A DNA stretch of 64,000 nucleotides from an uncultured Aeromonadales bacterium (GCA_902776275.1 CACYPI010000003.1:16104-80103); one strand, 5' to 3'; counted from the first letter of the stretch, positions 9,947-20,335 are shown. Program-made: numbers and translations. Notes: a model not told the origin generated them from the sequence alone.

Positions 9947-10912
9947 TCAGTGGTCGCTGTCGTCCGATAGGGCCGAGGCGTCGATGCCGTTCTCCTCGCA
10001 CAGCTTGCGGAGATTCCTTAGGATCTCGTTTTGGATCTGGCGCACGCGCTCGCGGGTGAGGTTGATCTTCGCGCCCACGTCCTCGAGGGTCATGACCTCG
10101 GCCCCGCCAAGCCCGAAGCGGTTCAGCACCACCAGGCGCTGCTTCTCGTCAAGTCCGCGGAACCATTTCCTTATGATCGAGACGAGCTCGTGGCGGTCCA
10201 TCGACTTCGTGGGGGTCGCGATGGAGTTGTCAGGCAGGATGTCCATGATCGACATCTCGCGGTCGTCGTCGCCCCCGTAGAGGGTGTTCGAGACCTGGGT
10301 CGTGCCGTCTGAGAGCTGCATGAGCTTGCGCACGTGGGTTGAGTCCTTGTTCGCGGCCTTGGCGATCTGCCCCACCGAGATGTCGTCGGTCTGCAGCTCG
10401 TCGGCAAGGCGCTTGCGGATGCGCTTGTAGGAGTTGATCTCCTTGACGATGTGCACGGGCAGCCTGATCATGCGCGACTGGCTGATGATCGCCTGCTCGA
10501 TGCTCTGGCGGATCCACCATGTCGCATAGGTCGAGAACCTGAAGCCGCGGTCGGGGTCGAACTTCTCGACTGCATGGATCAGGCCCAGGTTGCCCTCCTC
10601 GATGAGGTCGAGCATCGGCACGCCGCGCATACGGTAGTCCTTGCAGATGTTGACCACCAGCCTGAGGTTCGAGGTGATCATGGTGTCGATGGCCTTGCGG
10701 TCGTTCTGGCGCGCCTTGCGGCCGATCTCTATCTCCTGTTCCGGCGTGAGCAGCGGGTATTTGCGGATCGAGCTGAAGTAGGCCGACAGCAGATCGTCGC
10801 CGCCTCCCTTTCCGCGCCCGGATCCCCTGTCTATCTCCGCGCCTTCCATCTCTTGCGCTTCCTCGGCAGACGGCTCCTCCTCAGGCTCAGTCGGACGCTT
10901 GTATTTTCTCAT
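9947..10912 (-). CDS. rpoS: stationary-phase/general stress sigma factor RpoS
   Basis: 321 aa (E. coli 330). It shows region 1.2 (DLLSAYFSSIRKYPLLTPEQE), region 2 with the core-binding and -10 reading helices (YATWWIRQSIEQAI), region 3 and a region 4 helix-turn-helix (TLEDVGAKINLTRERVRQIQ). Its length, lack of the long sigma-70 non-conserved region and position after nlpD support RpoS. The leader has no recognisable ribosome site and is strikingly A/T-rich for this genome, so translation may depend on RNA structure or a partner. Confidence 0.95.
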   Translation of the reverse strand: MRKYKRPTEPEEEPSAEEAQEMEGAEIDRGSGRGKGGGDDLLSAYFSSIRKYPLLTPEQEIEIGRKARQNDRKAIDTMITSNLRLVVNICKDYRMRGVPMLDLIEEGNLGLIHAVEKFDPDRGFRFSTYATWWIRQSIEQAIISQSRMIRLPVHIVKEINSYKRIRKRLADELQTDDISVGQIAKAANKDSTHVRKLMQLSDGTTQVSNTLYGGDDDREMSIMDILPDNSIATPTKSMDRHELVSIIRKWFRGLDEKQRLVVLNRFGLGGAEVMTLEDVGAKINLTRERVRQIQNEILRNLRKLCEENGIDASALSDDSDH

Positions 10913-10970
10913 ATTTGTCTGATATTTTTAATATTTTTATGTAGTTCTTATAGTGCAACACCGCGCCGCC

Positions 10971-12176
10971 TCAGCGGGGCAAGTAGCCCAGCGGGTTGAC
11001 CGACTTGCCGCGGTACCTGATCTCGAAGTGCAAGTTCACGCGATCCGAATCGGTAGAGCCCATCCTGGCCACGCTCTGGCCGCGCTTGACCTTCTGGCCC
11101 TCGCGCACCAGCAGCGAATCATTGTGGGCGTACGCCGACAGGTATTCGTTGTCGTGGTTGATGATAACAAGATTTCCGTATCCGCGTAGGGCGTTGCCGG
11201 CATAAACCACCTGGCCGTCGGCGGCCGCCATGACGTTCTGGCCGCGAGTGCCCGCGATGTCGATGCCCTTGTTGCCGTTCTCGTTCAAGCTGAAGCTGCG
11301 GATCACCTTGCCGCTGGCAGGCCACATCCAGGTCACGCCTCCGGCGCTGCGGGTGCGCCCGGACGCAACCGGCGTGGTGGCGGCCACGGCCTCGCCCTGC
11401 TGGGGCTGGGATGCCTGAGCCTTGTCCTGCTGGGCCTTGTCGCCGCCCTCGACCGTGGTCTTGGTGCCGTTGGGGCCGCTTACCGTGACCTTGCGCGAGA
11501 CCACGGTGTCGGTGACCGTGCCTGCCTGAACGCCCGCGACCGGGACGACCTGCTGTTCAGAGCGCGAGGTGGCGCGGCGCGCGTCGGGATCCTCGATGGT
11601 CAGGACCTGGCCGGGCACCAGGCGGTAGGGAGCCTGAAGGTTGTTGACGCGCACGATGGCCGAAGGCGGGATCCCGGTTGCGCGCGAGACCGAGGTCAGG
11701 TTGTCGCCCTGCTTCACGGTATAGGAGCCGCTCTGGCTCGAGGCGCTCTGGGCGCTGCCGCCGATGTGGATGACCTGCCCCGTCTTGATGCTGTATGGGG
11801 GCTCGATGCCGTTGTCCTGGGCCAGCGACTTGTAGTTCTGGCCGTACCTGAAGGCGATCGAGAAGAGGGTGTCGCCCTGCTGCACCACGTAGTCGGTGGA
11901 GGAGGAGCTTTGAACGGAAGTCGCATTGCCGCCTGACGGCTGCTCCTGGAAGGAGCGGTGCACGCTCACCGTGCGGTTCACGACGCGCGGCCGCGCCTGG
12001 CGCTGCTGCACCACGGCCTGGCGCTGGGCCATGGGATCGGCATTGGCGTCCACGACCTGTGCGTTCATGCTGTCGCCCGAGCAGGCGGAGAGCGACGCGG
12101 CCGCGCCGCAGAGCGCGAGCGCGGCGATGGCTGAATAATTCCTCTTGAGGTTAGAAAACAAGCTTGTAGACGACAT
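10971..12176 (-). CDS. nlpD: NlpD-like lipoprotein, two LysM domains and degenerate M23 domain
   Basis: 401 aa. The ATG at 12176 is chosen because it opens a lipoprotein signal with lipobox LSAC; upstream codons in this frame are inside the DedA-family gene. Two LysM repeats (YVVQQGDTLFSIAFRYG and YTVKQGDNLTSVSRATG) bind peptidoglycan. The C-terminal M23 fold has lost metal ligands: the usual HxGxD reads NKGIDIAG and HLHFE reads NLHFE. In E. coli such a degenerate domain activates the amidase AmiC during septum splitting. E. coli NlpD has one LysM; this has two. The rpoS promoter in E. coli lies inside nlpD, and the same may hold here. Confidence 0.92.
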   Translation of the reverse strand: MSSTSLFSNLKRNYSAIAALALCGAAASLSACSGDSMNAQVVDANADPMAQRQAVVQQRQARPRVVNRTVSVHRSFQEQPSGGNATSVQSSSSTDYVVQQGDTLFSIAFRYGQNYKSLAQDNGIEPPYSIKTGQVIHIGGSAQSASSQSGSYTVKQGDNLTSVSRATGIPPSAIVRVNNLQAPYRLVPGQVLTIEDPDARRATSRSEQQVVPVAGVQAGTVTDTVVSRKVTVSGPNGTKTTVEGGDKAQQDKAQASQPQQGEAVAATTPVASGRTRSAGGVTWMWPASGKVIRSFSLNENGNKGIDIAGTRGQNVMAAADGQVVYAGNALRGYGNLVIINHDNEYLSAYAHNDSLLVREGQKVKRGQSVARMGSTDSDRVNLHFEIRYRGKSVNPLGYLPR

Positions 12177-12801
12177 AGAAGAGCACCAGTAGGACGATTG
12201 CCCAGCCGATGTAGTCGATGTAGCGGCGGATGGCCTTCTCCATCCTCTCGCCGCCCCACGCAATCACCCCGGCCTCGAGGTAGAACCTCAGGCCGCGGCC
12301 GACTATGGACACCGGCACGAAGAAGAATATCGAGAGCATGCCCGCGCTTCCGGTGCGCGCGACGCTCTCGGCTGCCATGACGCCGCAGGTGACCGCGATG
12401 ATCTTGTAGGGGATCGGGGTGAAGGCCCCGATGAAGATCATCAGCACGCCGTAGCGCATGGTGAACCAGCCGCGCACGGTTTCCATGTTCGCGGTCTGGT
12501 GGAAGTACTCGATGAGATCCTTGATCCAGGGATCGTAGATGAAATACCCCAGGTAGTAGCCGCAGACGGCGCCGGCGATGGAAGCTATGACGGTGATGAG
12601 CGCATAGCGGTAGGCGCGCTTGGGCGTGGCCAGGCACATCGGGGCGAGCATCACATCAGGCGGGATCGGCCAGAACACCGACTCGCAGAAGCTGTCTGCG
12701 ACGAGGAACCAGGATGCCTTGGGGTGCTTTGCAAGCTTGATGCAAAGCTCGTAGATGTACGAAAAGAAACTTAATGCCTTCATGGGATTTCTACCGGACA
12801 T
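12151..12801 (-). CDS. yqaA: DedA-family inner-membrane protein (YqaA-like)
   Basis: 216 aa, five or so hydrophobic segments. The motif region FWPIPPDVMLAPM and the re-entrant segment GAFTPIPYKIIAVTCGVMA, with an Arg in VGRGLRFYLEAG, mark the DedA/VTT family. Members are linked to undecaprenyl phosphate or phospholipid flipping and membrane-potential homeostasis. Its last 26 bp overlap the start of nlpD in another frame. A second ATG at 12783 is possible. It occupies the place where pcm/surE lie in E. coli. Confidence 0.82.
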   Translation of the reverse strand: MSGRNPMKALSFFSYIYELCIKLAKHPKASWFLVADSFCESVFWPIPPDVMLAPMCLATPKRAYRYALITVIASIAGAVCGYYLGYFIYDPWIKDLIEYFHQTANMETVRGWFTMRYGVLMIFIGAFTPIPYKIIAVTCGVMAAESVARTGSAGMLSIFFFVPVSIVGRGLRFYLEAGVIAWGGERMEKAIRRYIDYIGWAIVLLVLFYVVYKLVF

Positions 12802-12810
12802 GTGATGGGT

Positions 12811-13293
12811 TCAGGCGCCCTCGAGCAGGCAGACAGCCTCGCAGGCTATGCCCTCGGAGCGCCCGGTGAAGCCGAGCTTCTCGGTGGTGGTCGCCTTGAC
12901 GCTCACGCATGAGACATCGATTCCAAGATCCGAGGCGATGTTGCACCTCATCTCCTCCTCATAAGGGGCCATCTTGGGAACCTGCGCGATTATCGTCATG
13001 TCGGCGTTAGAAACGCGCCAGCCGGCGGCATTGATCCTCGATGCGACGTCGCGCAGGAGCTCGCGGCTGTCGATGCCGAGGAAGCGGTCGTCGCTGTCCG
13101 GATAGAGGTGGCCGATATCGCCCATGGCCAGGGCCCCCAGCAGCGCATCGCACAGCGCGTGCAGCAGCACGTCGCCATCCGAGTGCGCGATGAGGCAGTG
13201 CTCCGAGGGCACCCTCGCCCCGCCGATCACGATGGGCCCCGCGCCCGTGCCGAAGCGGTGGACGTCAAAGCCGTGGCCGATCCTCATCTTCAT
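12811..13293 (-). CDS. ispF: 2-C-methyl-D-erythritol 2,4-cyclodiphosphate synthase
   Basis: 160 aa, the normal length. It converts CDP-methylerythritol 2-phosphate to the cyclic diphosphate in the MEP isoprenoid pathway. [10 protein letters not shown] supplies the zinc ligands Asp and His, and [17 protein letters not shown] the substrate loop and third zinc His. [15 protein letters not shown] holds the CDP-binding C-terminal motif. Its ATG overlaps the ispD stop by 4 nt (ATGA), so the two are translationally coupled. Confidence 0.97.
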   Translation of the reverse strand: MKMRIGHGFDVHRFGTGAGPIVIGGARVPSEHCLIAHSDGDVLLHALCDALLGALAMGDIGHLYPDSDDRFLGIDSRELLRDVASRINAAGWRVSNADMTIIAQVPKMAPYEEEMRCNIASDLGIDVSCVSVKATTTEKLGFTGRSEGIACEAVCLLEGA

Positions 13294-13967
13294 GTCCTGT
13301 CTCCCACAAGGGCCTCCGCCAGGGCGAGATCCTGCCGGAGGGTGATCTTGAAGTCGGGGCTTGAGGCCTCGACCAGGCGCGGGCGGTAGCCCGCCGCCTC
13401 CATGGCCGACGCGTCGTCGGTGATCTCAAGGCCGCGCGCGCGGGCCTTCTCAAGGGCCTTTAAGAGCAGCTCCGTCCGGAAGACCTGGGGGGTAAGCGCG
13501 CGCCACAGCGCCTTGCGCGGCACCGTGCGCAGGCAGCGCCCATCCTCCTCGAGCTTTACCGTGTCGGCCATGCGCTGCGCGAGGATCGCTCCGTCATCGT
13601 CCTTGGTGCCTGCATCGAGCACCCGCTTAAGATCTTGATCTGAAAGAAGCGGCCTTGCCGCGTCGTGGACCAGGACGAAAGGCGCCTTGCAGCGCGCGAG
13701 CCCCGCGATGACGCTCTCAAAGCGCTCGGATCCGCCCTCGCAGGCCTCGACCCTGGGATCCGAGGCGATGGGCAGGGAGGCGAAGAAGCCGTCATCCCTG
13801 CTTATGGGGATTATGACCTTGCGCACCTTGGGGCATTTTAGAAAGATCCGCGCCGTGCGCTCGAGCACGGGGATCCCCCCGAGCTTCAAGTACTGCTTGG
13901 GCACGGCGCCGCCCATGCGGCGCCCCACCCCGGCTGCGGGGATGACTGCGTCGGCTATCGGCTGCAT
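13290..13967 (-). CDS. ispD: 2-C-methyl-D-erythritol 4-phosphate cytidylyltransferase
   Basis: 225 aa. The ATG at 13967 fits the family start ([19 protein letters not shown]), although the frame is open further upstream. It adds CMP to methylerythritol phosphate, the step before the kinase IspE and then IspF. The nucleotide-binding loop [18 protein letters not shown] and the VHDAARPLL motif are clear. It sits between ftsB (2-bp gap) and ispF (4-nt overlap). Confidence 0.97.
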   Translation of the reverse strand: MQPIADAVIPAAGVGRRMGGAVPKQYLKLGGIPVLERTARIFLKCPKVRKVIIPISRDDGFFASLPIASDPRVEACEGGSERFESVIAGLARCKAPFVLVHDAARPLLSDQDLKRVLDAGTKDDDGAILAQRMADTVKLEEDGRCLRTVPRKALWRALTPQVFRTELLLKALEKARARGLEITDDASAMEAAGYRPRLVEASSPDFKITLRQDLALAEALVGDRT

Positions 13968-13969
13968 TC

Positions 13970-14260
13970 TCACCTGGCAGAGCTGCGGTCTGGCTCGATG
14001 ACCCTGTAGAAGGTCTCGTCGGGCTTGATCATCCCGAGATCGTTGCGCGCCAGCTCCTCGAGCGTGAGGTTGCCCTGCTGGAGGTCCTCGATCTCGTCCT
14101 CGAGGGCCTGGTTGCGCATCGTCAGCTTGTCTGACTTCGCCTTGGCCTCCGCCACCTGGACGGCGACGTTCTGGTACTGGAGGAAGCCGTTGCGGCCTCC
14201 CCACATGTCATAGGCCAGAAAGGCGATGGCGCCGGCGAGCACAATCCCTAAAAGACGCAT
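13970..14260 (-). CDS. ftsB: cell division protein FtsB
   Basis: 96 aa. One N-terminal membrane helix (about 3-20) is followed by a periplasmic coiled coil (about 30-70, with NQALEDEIEDLQQGN) and the family motif LEELARNDLGMIKPDETFYRV. FtsB joins FtsL and FtsQ in the divisome and helps activate septal synthesis by FtsWI. The order pyrG-ftsB-ispD-ispF is like E. coli but without eno between pyrG and ftsB. Confidence 0.95.
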   Translation of the reverse strand: MRLLGIVLAGAIAFLAYDMWGGRNGFLQYQNVAVQVAEAKAKSDKLTMRNQALEDEIEDLQQGNLTLEELARNDLGMIKPDETFYRVIEPDRSSAR

Positions 14261-14272
14261 CTCACCCTGTCC

Positions 14273-16084
<1,812 letters not shown>

Positions 16085-16175
16085 TTAAAAGAAAGCTCAC
16101 GCAGACGCATGAAGGCTTGAGCATCGCCCCAGCACTAGGCGGTGGCGGCCCGCGCAGGGCGCGGGCGAAGGCTTT

Positions 16176-16199
16176 AAAAGGGAGGGCGCTGCGCGCCCT
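16176..16199 (-). terminator. terminator after relA
   Basis: On the minus strand the stem AGGGCGC/GCGCCCT with loop GCA is followed by CCCTTTT. It lies about 15 bp beyond the relA stop and separates relA from pyrG. The rest of 15993-16213 holds no gene that I can recognise. Confidence 0.65.
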
Positions 16200-16213
16200 G
16201 CCCGCAGGAGAGG

Positions 16214-18472
16214 CTACATGCGCTCTATCGAGGTGATCTGGGGGATGGCCCTGATCTTGGCTGCCAGGCGGTCGAAGGCCGAGAGCCCGGTGACCAGCAG
16301 GTCGATGTCGATGATGCTCGTCATGTTCTTGCTGTCAACGCGCGACCTCACGCCTGCGATGTTGAGCTTCTCGTTGGCAATGAGCGTGGTGATGTCGCGC
16401 AGCATGCCCGAGTAGTCCTGGCCCGTGATCCTCATCGTGATCGTGTAGGTCTTGTCGCCCGAGCTGCCCCACTGCGCCGGCACCACCTTCTCGGGCTCTG
16501 AGAGCGCGAGCGCCTTCAACTGCTCGCAGGACCTGCGGTGGATGGAGACGCCGCGGCCCTTGGTGATGAAGCCCACTATCTCGTCGCCCGGGATCGGCTG
16601 GCAGCACTTGGCGATGTGCGTGAGCAGATTGCCCACGCCGTCGACTATCACCGCGCCGGGCTTCTGGCGGTTGTGCTGCTGGATGGCGGTGTTGGACTTC
16701 TGCTCGATGATCGCGTTGAGCTCAGCCTGCTTCTGCTCCTCGCTCTTCCCGGCCTCGGCGAGGTTTAAGACGAAGGCCAGCACGGTGTTGACGCTGGTGT
16801 CGCCAGCGCCAACTGCGGCGAAGAGGTCGTCGGCCTTCTTGACGTTGAAGCGCTGGAGGTTGGCCGAGACCATCGCGGTGAGCGCGTCGCGCCCGATCCC
16901 AAGCCCCCTGCGCTCGCACTCGCGCAGCACGTCGTCGTAGCCGCTGTCGCGGTTGCGGTCGTAGTCGAGCTTGCGGAAGTAGGACTGCACCTTCGCGCGC
17001 GCCCGCGCGGTCTTGATGAAGCCGTTGTCCGGGTTGAGCCAGTCGCGCGAGGGGTTGGGGTTCTTCTGGGTGATTATCTCGACGGTCTCGCCGGTGTGCA
17101 GCACATAGTTGAAGGGGACGATCCTCCCGTTCACCTTCGCGCCGATGCAGCGGTGGCCGACCATGGTGTGCACCGAGTAGGCGAAGTCCAGCGGGGTCGC
17201 GCCCTGCGGCAGGTCGAGCACCTCGCCTGCCGGCGTGAAGACGTAGACCTCGTTCTCGAAGACCTGGTTGCGGAACTTCTCCATAAGCGTGCCGGACTCG
17301 ACCAGGTCGTCCCTCCACGCCAGGAGCTTGCGCAGCCAGTTGATGCGCTGCTCGACGCCCGAGCTCTGCCCCGCCCCTTCCTTGTACTTCCAGTGCGCGG
17401 CCACGCCCAGCTCGGCGGTGTTGTGCATGTTGCGCGTGCGGATCTGGATCTCCACGCGCTTGTCCCCGTCGCCGTAGACCACGGTGTGGATGGACTGGTA
17501 GCCGTTGGCCTTGGGGTTGGCGATGTAGTCGTCAAACTGCTCCTGGATGTGGCGCCACCTGGTGTGGACGATGCCGAGCACGGCGTAGCAGTCGGAGATC
17601 TTCTCGACGATCACGCGGACGGCGCGGATGTCGTAGAGTTCGTCAAAGCGCAGGTGCTTGCGCTGCATCTTGCGCCAGATGCTGTAGATGTGCTTGGGCC
17701 TGCCGTAGACCTCGCACTTGATCCCCTCCTTCTTGAGGAGATCGGAAAGCTCGTTCACGAAGTTCTCGATGTACTTCTCGCGGTCGACGCGCCTCTCGCC
17801 CAGGTCGCGGGCAATCTCGCGGTACTTGTCAGGATGCAGGCAGCGGAAGGCCAGATCCTCGAGCTCCCACTTGAGCTGGCCGATGCCCAGGCGGTTGGCA
17901 AGCGGGGCGTAGATGTTCGCGACCTCGCGGGCGATGGCGGTGCGCACCACCTCGTCGGCGTTGGCCGCGGCCCTGATGACCGCGATGCGCTCGGCAAGCT
18001 TGATGACCACCGCGCGCACGTCCTCGACCATCGCAAGGAGCATGCGCCTGATGCGGTCTACCTGCTCCTCCGAGGCGGTGCCGGAGTTGATGGTCTGGAG
18101 GAAGCGGATGGCCTCCATCTTGCGGACGTTCAAAAGGAGCTTGTGCACCTCGGGCCCGAAGTGCTCGAGGACCTGGGCCGGGGTGATGTAGCCGTTCTCA
18201 AATGCCGGGTAGATGATGCTGACCTTGAGCGACATCAGGTCCATGTTGACGGTCATGAGCACGGAGACTATCTCGGCCGAGAGCCTCACGAAGCGCTCGC
18301 GGTCGGCCTCGACGTTCTCCTTCTTGAGCTTCTTCTCGCGATCCTCAAGGCAGGAGATCACGAAGTCGCTGGTCTTGTGGAGCTCAAGCCGGTCGGCGTC
18401 CGGCAGCTTGAGATCGTCTATCCAGTTCTTGAAGTCGAATGAAGGCTCGTGGGTGTCCCTGATCGCGACCAT
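16214..18472 (-). CDS. relA: (p)ppGpp synthetase RelA
   Basis: 752 aa (E. coli 744). It makes (p)ppGpp on ribosomes stalled with uncharged tRNA. The N-terminal HD hydrolase fold has lost its HD residues (SIIYPAFENGYITPAQVLEH), as in monofunctional RelA. The synthetase domain shows GRPKHIYSIWRKM, ELYDIRAVRVI and NGYQSIHTVV. A TGS domain (VYVFTPAGEVLDLPQGATP), a zinc-finger segment (CCQPIPGDEIVGF) and a C-terminal ACT domain follow. Where RelA enzymes carry ExDD before YIANPK, this one reads QFDD, a small departure. A separate SpoT is expected elsewhere. Confidence 0.96.
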   Translation of the reverse strand: MVAIRDTHEPSFDFKNWIDDLKLPDADRLELHKTSDFVISCLEDREKKLKKENVEADRERFVRLSAEIVSVLMTVNMDLMSLKVSIIYPAFENGYITPAQVLEHFGPEVHKLLLNVRKMEAIRFLQTINSGTASEEQVDRIRRMLLAMVEDVRAVVIKLAERIAVIRAAANADEVVRTAIAREVANIYAPLANRLGIGQLKWELEDLAFRCLHPDKYREIARDLGERRVDREKYIENFVNELSDLLKKEGIKCEVYGRPKHIYSIWRKMQRKHLRFDELYDIRAVRVIVEKISDCYAVLGIVHTRWRHIQEQFDDYIANPKANGYQSIHTVVYGDGDKRVEIQIRTRNMHNTAELGVAAHWKYKEGAGQSSGVEQRINWLRKLLAWRDDLVESGTLMEKFRNQVFENEVYVFTPAGEVLDLPQGATPLDFAYSVHTMVGHRCIGAKVNGRIVPFNYVLHTGETVEIITQKNPNPSRDWLNPDNGFIKTARARAKVQSYFRKLDYDRNRDSGYDDVLRECERRGLGIGRDALTAMVSANLQRFNVKKADDLFAAVGAGDTSVNTVLAFVLNLAEAGKSEEQKQAELNAIIEQKSNTAIQQHNRQKPGAVIVDGVGNLLTHIAKCCQPIPGDEIVGFITKGRGVSIHRRSCEQLKALALSEPEKVVPAQWGSSGDKTYTITMRITGQDYSGMLRDITTLIANEKLNIAGVRSRVDSKNMTSIIDIDLLVTGLSAFDRLAAKIRAIPQITSIERM

Positions 18473-18565
18473 TCCTTACCGCTCCCCTGATGCGCTTGAT
18501 CCATGCGAAGGGATTTTAAACCATGAATGGCAGGCGGCCCGTCAAAGAGCGAAAAGTTCCGTTCC

Positions 18566-18611
18566 AAAAGCCGGGATGGTCCGCAAGAGCTCCGACCTCG
18601 CCCCGGCTTTT
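18566..18611 (-). terminator. possible terminator downstream of the fic remnant
   Basis: Inverted repeat AAAAGCCGGG (18566-18575) and CCCGGCTTTT (18602-18611) with a 26-nt loop; on the minus strand the 3' arm ends in TTTT. The long loop makes it a weak candidate. The wider 18473-18768 interval has no recognisable gene and contains the direct repeats reported in the findings. Confidence 0.35.
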
Positions 18612-18768
18612 GCTGAACCTGTGTCCTGGTTTAAGTTGACTACGAGTTCACTACAACTTGAAAAAGCAAAACAGCCTGCGCTGGCCGCGCCAGGCCGCGC
18701 GCGCCTTGTCTTCTGCATTCAAACTGCAAAACCCAATCCCGCGCATGGCGCAGGTGCTTGCGGGACCG

Positions 18769-19703
18769 TCAAAAACTCTTCCAGCAGTTCTCTTTTATGA
18801 AACCCACGATGAACCCGGCATCGCCCCCCTCGTAGCATGCGGCAAGCAGCTTCTTGAACTTGGGAACATGCCTCTTTGGGATCACGATGAATCCCTGCCC
18901 GTGGGCTATCAGGAAATGATTGGCAAAGATCACGGCCGAGCGCTTGTTTCCGTCAAGGAAGACCTGCGCCTTCATCGTGTAGAGGCACAGATGTATCGAC
19001 TTGTCGATATCGGGCATGTCCGATGAGAGGATGTTTTCGATCTGATCCTTCACCTCGCACTCCACTGGGATGGGAGGAACGCAGGACGATCCACCGATCG
19101 CCACCGGCACGCCACGGATCCTTCCGCCGTCTGCGAAAAAGCCCTCGTTTACGAGCCTGGCAATATGGCAGAGGACGTAGTAGTCGCTCCTTGCCTGAAT
19201 CACATCCTCGTCCAAGATGAACTCCCAGGCGTGCTTGAGGTTGAGGATCTTCTGGACATCGGTTGCCGTCATGCCGCTTACCTTGCCGTTGTCTATGATC
19301 TCCTCGGTCTGCAGAAAGGATGTGGCCCCCCCTCCAAGATCGCCTGGTCATAGATGTTCGCCTTCATGTTGGCACGGGCGAAGTCCAGATTATGAACCAC
19401 GCGTGGCGGAAGCTCGCCTCCCTGGTACCCAAGATTGGCAAGGAGCTTGTCGAGCTTGCGGATCTGCTTTCGAAACTCCCGAGCCTCGCGGGTGCTGCGA
19501 AGGATCAGTTGATAGAGATCGTCCGAGTAGGCCCCGACATAGGTGGAGGCAACCCTGCTGCCTATGCGCTTTCGCGTGTACAAGTATTTCCGGCCGCTCA
19601 CTTCCTTGACTTCAGGCGTGCCCTCGTAAGGGATCAGCGAAAGCCTTGCATTCAGGTCCGCCCGTTGCCGAAGCGCTTCCTGAATTTCATCGAATGCAGA
19701 CAT
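18769..19703 (-). pseudogene. Fic-family protein split by a one-base frameshift in a G7 tract
   Basis: Two minus-strand frames make one Fic-like protein. Frame one (19703 to about 19327) gives a basic N-terminal region and then ANIYDQAILEGG. It runs off frame at seven G (19332-19326) and stops at 19293. The second frame continues TSFLQTEEIIDNGKVSGM and reaches 18769. One extra G would restore about 311 aa. The Fic core is seen in QVFLDGNKRSAVIFAN, but the catalytic His of HxFx(D/E)GN is Gln here, so AMPylation is doubtful even if the gene is repaired. Upstream are AGGAG 9 nt before the ATG and a large inverted repeat. It could be phase-variable, a true pseudogene, or a sequencing error. Confidence 0.8.
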
Positions 19704-19717
19704 TAGGATCGTCTCCT

Positions 19718-19762
19718 TTTAGGGAACATTTCTCATACCAAGATATCAAAATGTTCCCTAAA
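19718..19762. repeat. 14-bp perfect inverted repeat before the fic gene
   Basis: TTTAGGGAACATTT (19718-19731) and AAATGTTCCCTAAA (19749-19762) with a 17-bp spacer. The repeat ends right at the ribosome-binding site of the fic gene on the minus strand. It could be an operator for a DNA-binding repressor, or a hairpin in the mRNA leader that hides the ribosome site. Nothing else in the window shares it that I noticed. The 19763-19894 stretch beyond it shows no gene. Confidence 0.7.
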
Positions 19763-19894
19763 CGCTGAAGATTGGGGGTGCGCAAGCCGCATCACGGCGC
19801 CAGCCTTTATCTTTCCCAGGAAGACTTGGAAGTGCAGCTTTTGCCCGCTTTACACTCACGAAGGGACTCAGGCCCGGCGCGGCGGCTGGTCCGA

Positions 19895-20264
19895 TTAGGG
19901 CGCACAAGGGCAGTCGCCAACCTCAAACGCCTTCCTAACCATAGCCTTTGCCGCCATATGCAGGATGGACGCCAAGCGCGCGGATGACCAGGATCTCCCC
20001 TTCTGAAGCCTCGGTCTGCCACTTGAACCTGCCGTACCCTTCATTGCACTGGTGGTTGAGCACCATCGCGCCTGCGATATTGCCGTCCTCAAGGCAGATG
20101 CAGAGCTCCCCGGCTTCTATCGATTCCTTAAGGAACTCAGGGGCCGGATAGATGTCCTTCTTTCACCCGATGTCGTACTGGGAATCCTTCATCGCGTCTA
20201 TCAGCGAGTGGTAAGAGCTCCTGACAGCTTCAAGTTGATCCTCGTCCGCCTTGGCGATCCTCAT
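19895..20264 (-). pseudogene. decayed GNAT acetyltransferase
   Basis: From an ATG at 20264 with an intact GGAGG upstream, the minus strand reads MRIAKADEDQLEAV, then a TGA where a Trp is typical (DIG-stop-KKDIYPAPEFL). It continues through LCICLEDGNIAGAMVLN and VIRALGVHPAYGGKGYG, the acetyl-CoA-binding motif A of GNAT enzymes. A stop and frameshift follow; another frame then supplies AMVRKAFEVGD before ending at 19895. The C-terminal part is missing. At least three lesions make this a clear pseudogene. Substrate unknown. Confidence 0.75.
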
Positions 20265-20335
20265 CGTCAGCCCTCCAAAATTACGATCAATCCCGCCCGC
20301 ACCCATTTCCGCGCCGGGTACGCCTGCATCCAACC

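Noticed and set aside
17096..18442. 448-codon frame opposite relA
   Set aside because: Antisense shadow; low-complexity Val/Asp/Leu/His composition and no conserved motif.
20100..20160. TGA read as tryptophan (alternative genetic code) in the GNAT gene
   Set aside because: Other genes use TGA as a true stop throughout, and the GNAT gene has further stops and a frameshift, so decay is the simpler reading.
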